Source: DATBLZ01 sp036555065 (GTDB lineage Bacteria > Pseudomonadota > Gammaproteobacteria > Steroidobacterales > Rariloculaceae). From it: a stretch of DNA of 5,439 bases. The notes under the pieces were generated by a model. It was given only the letters and a program-made list of their open reading frames with translations, did no database searches and was not told the origin of the DNA. The stretch is taken from NCBI GenBank assembly GCA_036555065.1, contig DATBLZ010000163.1, forward strand, positions 1 through 5,439, read 5' to 3'. The position numbers and the translations under genes were made by a program. Below, in pieces: positions 1 to 5,267 of this stretch. Each line of letters opens with the position of its first letter. Positions within the stretch are counted from its first letter, which is position 1.

Positions 1-11
1 ACGTGTCGCGA

Positions 12-143
12 TTACACCGCCAGCCTGAGCTTCACGCCAAGCGAGTCGAGCACCTTGCGCACCGTTGCGTCCTGATGCCGAGTGCGGGTTACTACGAAAG
101 GCCGCAAGGGGTCGATTGTGAGCCTCGCTTCGATCGTTAACAT
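12..143 (-). pseudogene. possible remnant of a HigA/COG3636-type antitoxin C-terminus
   Basis: This is a 43-codon minus-strand frame from an ATG at 143 to a TAA at 12-14. Its last 18 residues, read as DATVRKVLDSLGVKLRLA, resemble the final helix of HTH addiction-module antidote proteins (COG3636/HigA-like), in which a stretch such as ATxxKVLxALGxxL follows the helix-turn-helix. The upstream part of the frame shows no helix-turn-helix and no GNP motif. A full-length family member would be about 95-100 residues, so this would be a truncated or frameshifted relic rather than a working antitoxin. No toxin gene is visible, although one could lie outside the window. A GAGG sits only two bases before the ATG, which is too close for a good ribosome binding site. 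The frame stays open upstream of the ATG into the 181-224 region. Confidence is low because the similarity covers under 20 residues. Confidence 0.25.
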
Positions 144-209
144 TACCTCGATCGACTGGCCGGTTTCGAGCGCATTCGAGGCACTCGCCTGAAGAGACGA
201 AGAACCCCC

Positions 210-223
210 GCGCGGCGTCGCGC
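210..223 (-). terminator. GC hairpin just downstream of the sugar dehydrogenase gene
   Basis: GCGCG-GCGT-CGCGC forms a perfect 5-bp stem with a 4-base loop, starting two bases past the minus-strand stop codon at 225-227. On the minus strand it is followed by GGGGTTCTTCGTCTCTTC, which is rich in T but has no clean run of T. It could be a weak intrinsic terminator or an RNA-stabilising 3' hairpin. In DNA this G+C-rich, short GC palindromes also arise by chance. Confidence 0.3.
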
Positions 224-224
224 C

Positions 225-1430
225 CTAGTCGGCGGGCTCGAGCCGCACGATGGGCGTCGGATTGCCGAGCGAATTGTCGGTCGCGATATAGATGTACCCG
301 TCGGGGCCCTCGCGGACGTCGCGGATGCGCATCTTGTTTTGGAGCAACGGCTCGCGATTCGTGACCGTCGTGCCGTCGAGCATGACTCGCGACAACTGCT
401 GATACTGTGCGGAGAGACCGCCCACGAACGCATTGCCCTTCCACATCGGGAACTTGTCGCCGTGGTAGATCATGAGTCCCGACGTCGCGATCGACGGCAC
501 CCAAAACGCCGCCGGCTGCTCCATGCCTTCTTGCTCGCGGTGGCCGATCGGCGTGCCGACGCGGTAGTTCATTCCATACGTGATCACCGGCCAGCCGTAG
601 TTCAAGCCCGGCCGAATCTGATTCAGCTCGTCGCCGCCCTGCGGCCCATGCTCCGTTTCCCAGAGGATTCCGGTCTCACGGTCGAACGCGAGGCCCTGCG
701 GGTTGCGATGCCCGTAGCTCCAGATCTCGGGCGCGAAACCCTCGCGGCCCACGAACGGGTTGTCGGCCGGCACGCTGCCGTCGTCGTTGAGCCTGAGGAT
801 CTTGCCGTGATCGTGCGCCGTAATTTGCGCCGGATGCTGCGTGAGATCGCCTGTCGACGGCGCCATGCGCTCGCCCGAGGAGACGAACAAATGCCCCTGC
901 CCGTCGAACGCCATGCGCGCGCCGTAGTGGCCCGGCGATGCGCTGTACGGCTGCGCCTCGAAGATCTCCTCGACGTCGACGAGCGCGTCGTGCTCGAGCC
1001 GGCCACGCACGATGGCCGTCGTGCCTTGCGAGCCGTCTGCGTTCGGTTTCGCAAAGCTCAAGTAGATGAGCCGGTTCGTCGCGAAATCCGGGTGCACGAC
1101 GACGTCTTGGAGTCCGCCCTGCCCCACGACGCGGACGGCCGGCACCCCGGGAACGGCGTCGGGAAGAAGCTCGCCGTTGCGCACGATGCGCAGGCGTCCC
1201 GGGCGCTCGGTCACGAGCATGTCGCCGTTCGGAAGCCACGCCATGCTCCAGGGATTCACGAGCCCATCGACGACCGTGACGACGCGGAAAGTATGGAGCG
1301 CCGAGGTGATCGGCTCGGACTGCGCGAGCTCCGCGCCCGATGCTGCGACGCAAAGCCCGCCGAGGCCTACGAGCGCTAACGTCTTCGCCGCGCCCAGATT
1401 ACGTCGACTCCCGACTGTTCCGGTGGACAT
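225..1430 (-). CDS. PQQ-dependent aldose sugar dehydrogenase, YliI/Asd type, exported
   Basis: This 401-residue protein belongs to the soluble glucose/aldose dehydrogenase family (GSDH, six-bladed beta-propeller), close in layout to the E. coli aldose sugar dehydrogenase YliI (about 370 residues). Such enzymes oxidise aldose sugars to lactones in the periplasm with PQQ as cofactor. Family motifs appear in order: NPWSMAWLPNGDMLVTERPG (59-78), GQGGLQDVVVHPDF (103-116), HYGARMAFD (168-176; H168 aligns with the catalytic-base His of the H-[FY]-G-x-R motif), GKILRLNDDG (209-218), EIWSYGHRNPQG (235-246; R242 aligns with a PQQ-contacting Arg), HGPQGGDELN (261-270), NYGWP (277-281) and RIRDVREGPDGYIY (368-381). 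Residues 9-36 look like a signal peptide with a twin Arg (SRRNLG) and a hydrophobic stretch; the Tat match is weak, so Sec export is more likely. The ATG has AAGGAG (complement of 1436-1441) five bases upstream. No PQQ biosynthesis gene is in the window. The gene is divergent from the signal peptidase. Family call is secure; the sugar substrate is unknown. Confidence 0.93.
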   Translation of the reverse strand: MSTGTVGSRRNLGAAKTLALVGLGGLCVAASGAELAQSEPITSALHTFRVVTVVDGLVNPWSMAWLPNGDMLVTERPGRLRIVRNGELLPDAVPGVPAVRVVGQGGLQDVVVHPDFATNRLIYLSFAKPNADGSQGTTAIVRGRLEHDALVDVEEIFEAQPYSASPGHYGARMAFDGQGHLFVSSGERMAPSTGDLTQHPAQITAHDHGKILRLNDDGSVPADNPFVGREGFAPEIWSYGHRNPQGLAFDRETGILWETEHGPQGGDELNQIRPGLNYGWPVITYGMNYRVGTPIGHREQEGMEQPAAFWVPSIATSGLMIYHGDKFPMWKGNAFVGGLSAQYQQLSRVMLDGTTVTNREPLLQNKMRIRDVREGPDGYIYIATDNSLGNPTPIVRLEPAD

Positions 1431-1501
1431 GTGAGCTCCTTAATCTTAGTGTGCGCGCATGGTAACCGGCCTTGGGTGCGGCGGCCACTAGGAGCAATGC
1501 C
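1431..1501. promoter_or_regulatory. divergent intergenic region, promoters expected but not resolved
   Basis: These 71 bases separate two divergent genes and should carry the start sites for both the sugar dehydrogenase and the signal peptidase cluster. I see the two ribosome binding sites (AAGGAG on the minus strand at 1436-1441, AGGAG on the plus strand at 1490-1494) but no convincing sigma-70 -35/-10 pair on either strand. A TAAGAT on the minus strand lacks a -35 partner. Which regulator acts here cannot be told from the sequence. Confidence 0.4.
1490..1494 (+). promoter_or_regulatory. ribosome binding site that sets the signal peptidase start
   Basis: AGGAG lies seven bases before the ATG at 1502. 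It favours that start over the in-frame TTG at 1472, which would add ten residues (MGAAATRSNA) and has no Shine-Dalgarno. The ATG at 1497 is in another frame. Confidence 0.7.
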
Positions 1502-2095
1502 ATGAAGCCCGAAAGGAAGAAACGGATTCAGTCCGAGCTCTTTGCGCTCGCCGTGACGCTTGCGCTCGTGACGGCGGCACGCTCATCGCTCGCGGACCAT
1601 TACTGGGTGCCGACCGGATCCATGGAGTACTCGCTCCTGCCCGGCGACCGCGTCATCGTCGATAAGACCGCCTACGGTCTGCGCATTCCACTCACGAAGA
1701 TCGATCTCGTCGGCGCCGTCACGCCGCGGCGCGGCGACGTTGCGGTGTTCGACTCACCGCGCGACGGCGTGCGGCTGATCAAGCGCGTCGTTGCGATCGG
1801 CGGCGACGTCGTGAGCCTCACGGGTGGCCGGCTCACGATCAACGGTCAAGCGCTTGCCGAAGGCATGCACGAGAGCTTCGAGCGCACGGAGGCAAGCCTC
1901 AATCTCGAGGACGGGGGCGGCCCCGATATTCCGCCGACGGTCGTGCCCCAAGGCATGCTGCTCGTGCTCGGCGACCATCGCGGCGATAGTGTCGACGGCC
2001 GGTTTTTCGGCTTCATCGACGAGCGCGAGCTCTACGGCCGGGCGGTCGCTGTCTTCTACCGCAGCGGCGAGGGATTCGGCTGGAAGGAGCTCTGA
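1502..2095 (+). CDS. lepB: signal peptidase I (S26 family), compact single-TM form
   Basis: This 197-residue protein removes signal peptides from exported preproteins at the outer face of the inner membrane. A positively charged N-terminus (KPERKKR) precedes one membrane segment at about 11-30. Family boxes follow in order: PTGSMEYSLLPGD (37-49) with nucleophile Ser40; DRVIVDKTAYGLRIPLT (49-65); RLIKRVVAIGGD (91-102) with general-base Lys94; and LGDHRGDSVDGRFFG (156-170). Ser/Lys dyad and the GD[NH]RxxSxDxRxxG box are intact, so it is probably active. It is much shorter than the main E. coli LepB (324 residues, two TM segments) and resembles the additional compact SPases many Gammaproteobacteria carry. 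One oddity: the usual SMxPTL is SMEYSLL, so the Pro two residues after Met is replaced by Tyr. The start is set by AGGAG at 1490-1494. It is the first gene of a plus-strand run whose other four products all appear to have signal peptides, which suggests, without proving, a dedicated processing role. The symbol reflects family only; it may be a secondary SPase. Confidence 0.92.
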   Translation: MKPERKKRIQSELFALAVTLALVTAARSSLADHYWVPTGSMEYSLLPGDRVIVDKTAYGLRIPLTKIDLVGAVTPRRGDVAVFDSPRDGVRLIKRVVAIGGDVVSLTGGRLTINGQALAEGMHESFERTEASLNLEDGGGPDIPPTVVPQGMLLVLGDHRGDSVDGRFFGFIDERELYGRAVAVFYRSGEGFGWKEL

Positions 2096-2127
2096 GCGCG
2101 GCTGTTGTAGAATTCGGCGAATGGCAC

Positions 2128-2133
2128 GGAGGG
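2128..2133 (+). promoter_or_regulatory. strong ribosome binding site for the DUF6152 gene
   Basis: GGAGGG ends four bases before the ATG at 2138 and confirms that start. It lies in the 42-base gap after the signal peptidase stop codon. Confidence 0.65.
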
Positions 2134-2137
2134 AGTC

Positions 2138-2551
2138 ATGAGTCTGAAACTGCGGCACACGCTTTCTGCGATCGCGATTGCGCTTGCGCTTGCGGCGGCC
2201 GGAATGAATGCGACCGCGCATCACTCCTTCACCGCGACGTATTTCGAGGACCAGACGATCGAAATCGAAGGCAAGCTTCTTCAGTTCATGTTTCGAAACC
2301 CGCACACGTTCGTGCACGTCGAGGCTCCGGACGAGACCGGGCAAATGCAGCGCTGGGCCGTCGAATGGGGCGGCGCCGGTCAGTTGGCGAACCAGGGCGT
2401 GACGAGCCAGACGCTGCGCGTCGGCGACATCGTCAAAGTCACGGGCAATCCCGGCCGCGATCCGGCCGATCACCGTATTCGCATGGTCTACCTCGAGCGC
2501 AGCTCGGACGGCTTCTCGTGGGGCCGCAGGCCCGGTGAGACCTTTAACTGA
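2138..2551 (+). CDS. DUF6152 family secreted protein
   Basis: This 137-residue protein matches the DUF6152 pattern: a signal peptide (about 1-27, hydrophobic AIAIALALAAAG, cleavage after ATA) followed at once by HHSFTATYF (28-36). Further family features are EIEGKLLQFMFRNPHTFVHV (42-61), RWAVEWGGAGQL (72-83) and LRVGDIVKVTGNPGRD (93-108). The small all-beta look and the RVGDxVxVTGxP stretch recall an OB-like fold, but that is inference. The family is common in soil and marine proteobacteria and acidobacteria; its function is unknown to me. The mature protein starts with two His, a possible metal site if the cleavage is right. It lies 42 bases after the signal peptidase, and its last 17 bases overlap the longest form of the next frame. 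A REP-like element starts at the base after its stop codon. Length is normal for the family. Confidence 0.85.
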   Translation: MSLKLRHTLSAIAIALALAAAGMNATAHHSFTATYFEDQTIEIEGKLLQFMFRNPHTFVHVEAPDETGQMQRWAVEWGGAGQLANQGVTSQTLRVGDIVKVTGNPGRDPADHRIRMVYLERSSDGFSWGRRPGETFN

Positions 2552-3467
2552 GGAATCGCGGCTGAAGCCGCTCCCACAAGAGCCGCTCCCACAAGTGCCC
2601 CTCCTACAAACCAGGCTGCTCCCGCGAATCGCGCCTGTAGGTTTGCTGCTGCTCGCGCTTGCGGCCTTCCCCGTCGCTGCGCAAATCAACCTCACGGGCG
2701 AGTGGGCCGGCAAGTATCACGAAGACTTCAGCGACCGCGTGCCCGGCGACGTCCAGGGCGATTTCACGGGCGTGCCGCTCAATGACTCGGCGCGGCGGTA
2801 CGCCGAGGCGTTCGACGTTACGCGCGTCGCCGTGCTCGAGCACCAATGCCAGCCTTACAACGTCGCGCACATTTATCGCGGACCGCTGCAATTTCGTTTT
2901 TGGGAGGAGAAGAACCCCGCCAACCAGGAAATCATCGCGTATCGTCAGTACCTCGGAACCTACATGCAGTGGCGCACGATCTGGATGGACGGGCGGCCGC
3001 ACCCACCGGCCTATGCGCCGCATACGCATATGGGGTTCTCGACGGGACACTGGGACGGCGACATCCTGACCGTCGACACGACTCATATAAAGAAGGAGTT
3101 CTACCGGCGCAGCGGCATTCCGAGCAGCGACGAGACCACGCTCGTCGAGCACTACATCCGCCACGGCAATCTCTTGTCGCACGTCATGATCATTACGGAT
3201 CCGGTGTACCTCACGGAGCCGTACGTCAACAGCCAAGAATTCGTGCTCATGGAACGCGGGAACCAGAACTGGTTGTACAACTGCGAATACGCGATGGAAG
3301 TGCCGCAACCGAAGAACGACGTCCCGCATTACTTGCCCGGGCAGAATCCGTTCATCGAGGACTACGCGAAGCAGTTTGGGTTGCCGTTCGAGGCCGTCTT
3401 CGGCGGCGCCGAGACGCTTTATCCGGAATACATGCCGAAGCTCGAAGAGCTCATAAGGCAGGAGTAA
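2535..3467 (+). CDS. secreted protein of an unnamed family (LTGxW / VPLN / DPxYLxEP type)
   Basis: I do not know a name for this family, which occurs as hypothetical exported proteins in soil proteobacteria and acidobacteria. The longest frame is 310 residues from a GTG at 2535, overlapping the DUF6152 end. Residues 11-25 are three pentapeptide repeats (KPLPQ, EPLPQ, VPLLQ) encoded by a REP-like element. A signal peptide core GLLLLALAAFPVAA follows (36-49) with likely cleavage before Gln50. Mature landmarks: LTGEWAG (53-59), GVPLNDSARRYAEAFD (79-94), CQP (105-107), WMDGRPHPP (150-158), HTHMGFSTGHWDGDILTVDTTH (163-184), RRSGIPSSDETTLVEHYIRHG (191-211), ITDPVYLTEPY (220-230) and C250. Cys105 and Cys250 could form a disulphide. 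The start is uncertain: a GTG at 2595 gives a tidier 30-residue signal sequence but has no Shine-Dalgarno, while 2535 has only a weak CAGG. Its stop codon abuts the next start (TAAATG). The protein shares motifs with the gene at 4403-5242. Confidence 0.75.
   Translation: MRPLTEESRLKPLPQEPLPQVPLLQTRLLPRIAPVGLLLLALAAFPVAAQINLTGEWAGKYHEDFSDRVPGDVQGDFTGVPLNDSARRYAEAFDVTRVAVLEHQCQPYNVAHIYRGPLQFRFWEEKNPANQEIIAYRQYLGTYMQWRTIWMDGRPHPPAYAPHTHMGFSTGHWDGDILTVDTTHIKKEFYRRSGIPSSDETTLVEHYIRHGNLLSHVMIITDPVYLTEPYVNSQEFVLMERGNQNWLYNCEYAMEVPQPKNDVPHYLPGQNPFIEDYAKQFGLPFEAVFGGAETLYPEYMPKLEELIRQE
2552..2641. repeat. REP-like palindromic element with three 15-bp tandem units
   Basis: Directly after the DUF6152 stop codon comes a palindrome, GCGGCT-GA-AGCCGC (2558-2571), inside the string GAATCGCGGCTGAAGCCGC. 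Three tandem 15-base units follow: AAGCCGCTCCCACAA (2565-2579), GAGCCGCTCCCACAA (2580-2594) and GTGCCCCTCCTACAA (2595-2609). A rough inverted partner lies at about 2617-2641 (TGCTCCCGCGAATCGCGCC then TGTAGG), with CCTACA at 2603-2608 pairing with TGTAGG at 2636-2641. The core (rCGGCTnnAGCCGCTCC[CT]ACA) resembles the REP elements of pseudomonads and xanthomonads, which are thought to be spread by RAYT transposases; no RAYT gene is in view. As RNA it could form hairpins that affect mRNA stability or read-through between the two genes. Confidence 0.65.
3460..3464 (+). promoter_or_regulatory. ribosome binding site within the end of the upstream gene
   Basis: AGGAG is followed by TAA, the stop codon of the upstream gene, and then at once by ATG at 3468. 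The spacing to the start is only three bases, shorter than ideal, which fits translational coupling by ribosomes finishing the upstream gene. Confidence 0.5.
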
Positions 3468-4406
3468 ATGGCCTCCTCGCGCGGCCCGAGCCGTTCTGCA
3501 TTGCCCTGCCCGCGCTGCGCGGCTGCGATTCTCGTGCTTTTCTTCCCTTTGGGAATGCCCGCGCTGGTACTCGCGCAGCAAGCGGAAGTCGAGACGTTCC
3601 ACGTCCAGGGCAACGTCTACATGCTGATTGGTGCCGGTGCCAATATCGCTGTGCAAACCGGCGACGACGGTGTGCTCGTCGTCGATACGGGCACGCGCGC
3701 GGCCGCGGCCGACGTGTTGGCCGCGATTCGCCGGCTCTCCGACAAGCCGATTCGCTGGATCATCAACACGCAAGCGGATGCCGACCACACGGGCGGCAAC
3801 GAGACGATTTCGCAGGCCGGAATTACAGTCAACGGCAATCCGGCCGCGATCGTCGCCCACGAGCGCACGCTCGCGCGAATGTCCGACGCGGGGCGCTCCG
3901 TGACCGAGTTGCCGTTGACGACATTTTTCGAGGAAGGCCGCGACTTCTACTTCAACGGCGAGGCGATTTTTCTGCGCCACATTCCGCACGCGCACACGGA
4001 CGGCGACATCCTCGTTCACTTTCGAGGCTCCGATGTGCTCGTCGCCGGCGACATTTTCGTGACGACCACGTATCCGATCATCGACCGCGCGAGTGACGGC
4101 GGAATCGAAGGATTCATCGCCGGGCTCAACACGATTCTCGATATCACGGTGCCGAAGTATTTGCAGGAGGGCGGTACGTACGTCGTGCCCGGCCACGGGC
4201 GCGTCGCCGACGAGGCCGACGTCGTCGCGTACCGCGACATGGCCTTGATCGTTCGCGATCGAGTTCGCGCCCTGCGTGAACAAGGGATGACGCTCGGGCA
4301 GGTCATTGCCGCCCGGCCCGCGCTCGACTACGAGCCGCGCTACGACAGGGACGGCAAGAGCACCGCAGCGTTCATCGAGGCCGTCTACGCGACGGTAGAG
4401 CCATGA
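3468..4406 (+). CDS. exported MBL-fold metallo-hydrolase with altered HxHxDH motif
   Basis: This 312-residue protein has the metallo-beta-lactamase fold and an apparent signal peptide (hydrophobic AAAILVLFFPLGMPALVLA, 18-36, cleavage near AQQ), so it should act in the periplasm. Fold landmarks: VYMLIGAGANIAVQTGDDGV (50-69), VVDTG (71-75), IIN-TQADADHTGGN (98-111), HIPHAHTDGD (171-180), VLVAGDIF (190-197) and VVPGHG (239-244). The usual HxHxDH is QADADH, so the first two His ligands are Gln102 and Asp104, while Asp106, His107, His176, Asp195 and His243 are kept. That preserves most of the second metal site and breaks the first; a mononuclear or differently loaded centre is inferred. The C-terminal helical part (YRDMALIVRDRVRALREQGMTL region, 255-276) is typical of exported MBL hydrolases. 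The ATG abuts the upstream stop codon and the gene end overlaps the next gene by four bases (ATGA). Substrate is unknown; it is unlikely to be a true beta-lactamase. Confidence 0.88.
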   Translation: MASSRGPSRSALPCPRCAAAILVLFFPLGMPALVLAQQAEVETFHVQGNVYMLIGAGANIAVQTGDDGVLVVDTGTRAAAADVLAAIRRLSDKPIRWIINTQADADHTGGNETISQAGITVNGNPAAIVAHERTLARMSDAGRSVTELPLTTFFEEGRDFYFNGEAIFLRHIPHAHTDGDILVHFRGSDVLVAGDIFVTTTYPIIDRASDGGIEGFIAGLNTILDITVPKYLQEGGTYVVPGHGRVADEADVVAYRDMALIVRDRVRALREQGMTLGQVIAARPALDYEPRYDRDGKSTAAFIEAVYATVEP

Positions 4407-5242
4407 GCGCGCGCGCCACACTGCTCTGTTTCGCTGCGCTTCCGGGTCTCGCGCTCGCGCAACGCGGCCCGATTCCGCCTACGCCGCGCGAAGCCGCGCC
4501 GATCGATCTCACGGGCTATTGGGTGGCCGTCGTCAGCGAGGACTGGCGGCACCGCATGGCAACGCCGCGCAAAAACGACTATGAGAGCGTGCCGCTGAAT
4601 GCCGCCGGACGTGCAGCCGCGGACATGTGGGACCTCGACGCGGACAACGCCGCGGGACTGCAGTGCAAGCCTTTCGGCATCGGCGGCCTCACCCGCCAAC
4701 CGGGGCGCCTGCACATTACGTGGGAAGACGACGATACGCTCCGGGTCGATTTCGACGCCGGAACCCAGACGCGCTTGCTCGAGTTCGGCGCTGCCGCTGT
4801 ACCCGATGCCGAAAAGACATGGCAAGGGTTTTCGCGTGCCGAATGGCAGCGGCCGCCGGGCGGAAGCAATGCGCCCGTGCGCGCGCAAATCGGCAACAAC
4901 ACAGGCCCGGTCGCTGCCGGCGGAGGCGGACGCGGGCTGCGCGGCGGGCCACCACCGCCGAGCTCGATTACCGAGGGCGGCGCGCTCAAGGCGACGACGT
5001 CGGGTTTCCGTGCGGGCTATCTGCGCAAGAATGGCGTTCCCTACAGCGAGGACGCCGCGATCACGGAGTACTTCCACCGCTTGCCGCAGCAAGCGAACGG
5101 CGATGTGTGGCTCCTGGTCGTCACGATCGTCGAGGATCCGCAGTACTTGAACGAGCCCTTCTACACGAGCACGCATTTCAAGCTCGAGCCCGATGGCGCA
5201 GAATGGCATCCGACGCCGTGTCGGACGGCCCCGCCGCCGTAG
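4403..5242 (+). CDS. second secreted protein of the same unnamed family, with Gly/Pro-rich insert
   Basis: This 279-residue protein starts at the ATG of an ATGA overlap with the MBL gene. A short signal peptide (MSARATLLCFAALPGLALA, 1-19) ends before Gln20. It shares landmarks with the protein at 2535-3467: DLTGYW (35-40), ESVPLNAAGRAAADMWD (61-77), LQCKP (86-90), RKNGVPYSEDAAITEYFHR (208-226) and IVEDPQYLNEPFY (242-254), then HPTPC (269-273). These match LTGEW, VPLNDSARRYAEAFD, HQCQP, RRSGIPSSDETTLVEHYIR and ITDPVYLTEP of the paralogue in order, which supports common origin; identity is low overall. Middle regions differ: WMDGRPHP and HTHMGFSTGHWDGD are not seen here, and residues 151-186 form a Gly/Pro-rich low-complexity stretch (GGGGRGLRGGPPPP). 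Cys88 and Cys273 are conserved in position with Cys105 and Cys250 of the paralogue. Function is unknown. It is the last gene of the run, ending 25 bases from a convergent gene. Confidence 0.78.
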   Translation: MSARATLLCFAALPGLALAQRGPIPPTPREAAPIDLTGYWVAVVSEDWRHRMATPRKNDYESVPLNAAGRAAADMWDLDADNAAGLQCKPFGIGGLTRQPGRLHITWEDDDTLRVDFDAGTQTRLLEFGAAAVPDAEKTWQGFSRAEWQRPPGGSNAPVRAQIGNNTGPVAAGGGGRGLRGGPPPPSSITEGGALKATTSGFRAGYLRKNGVPYSEDAAITEYFHRLPQQANGDVWLLVVTIVEDPQYLNEPFYTSTHFKLEPDGAEWHPTPCRTAPPP

Positions 5243-5255
5243 AGAGTCCGGATGC

Positions 5256-5267
5256 GCGCCTGGGCGC
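5256..5267. terminator. short GC hairpin between convergent genes
   Basis: GCGCC-TG-GGCGC is a perfect 5-bp inverted repeat filling most of the 25-base gap between two convergent stop codons. No T run follows on either strand, so it is not a classical intrinsic terminator; a bidirectional transcript-end role is only suggested by position. Confidence 0.25.

Noticed and set aside
339..1379. A 346-codon plus-strand open frame inside the sugar dehydrogenase gene
   Set aside because: It is antisense to a protein with a full set of GSDH motifs; its own translation is Arg/His-rich without recognisable features.
2108..2113. TAGAAT before the DUF6152 gene as a -10 promoter box
   Set aside because: It matches the consensus at five of six bases, but the sequence 16-18 bases upstream is AAGGAGCT, not a -35 box. 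An internal promoter is possible but unsupported.
1754..2713. A 319-codon minus-strand open frame across the signal peptidase and DUF6152 genes
   Set aside because: Shadow of well-supported plus-strand genes; no family motif and an Arg/Ala-rich translation.
2846..4096. A 416-codon plus-strand frame spanning the junction of the secreted protein and the MBL gene
   Set aside because: It crosses two real genes in another frame and has a shadow-type Arg/Ala composition.
3468..4406. Calling the MBL-fold protein a beta-lactamase resistance gene
   Set aside because: Two of the zinc-ligand His are missing and the sequence around HTDGD and the C-terminal helices fits general exported MBL hydrolases rather than class B beta-lactamases.
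2604..4421. A 605-codon open frame on the minus strand, antisense to the secreted protein and the MBL gene
   Set aside because: It lies opposite two genes with clear family motifs, and its translation is rich in Arg, Val, Ala and His with no recognisable domain. Long antisense frames are expected in G+C-rich DNA.
4385..5209. A 274-codon minus-strand frame opposite the last cluster gene
   Set aside because: The plus-strand frame has a signal peptide, an ATGA overlap with the upstream gene and motifs shared with its paralogue; the antisense frame has none.
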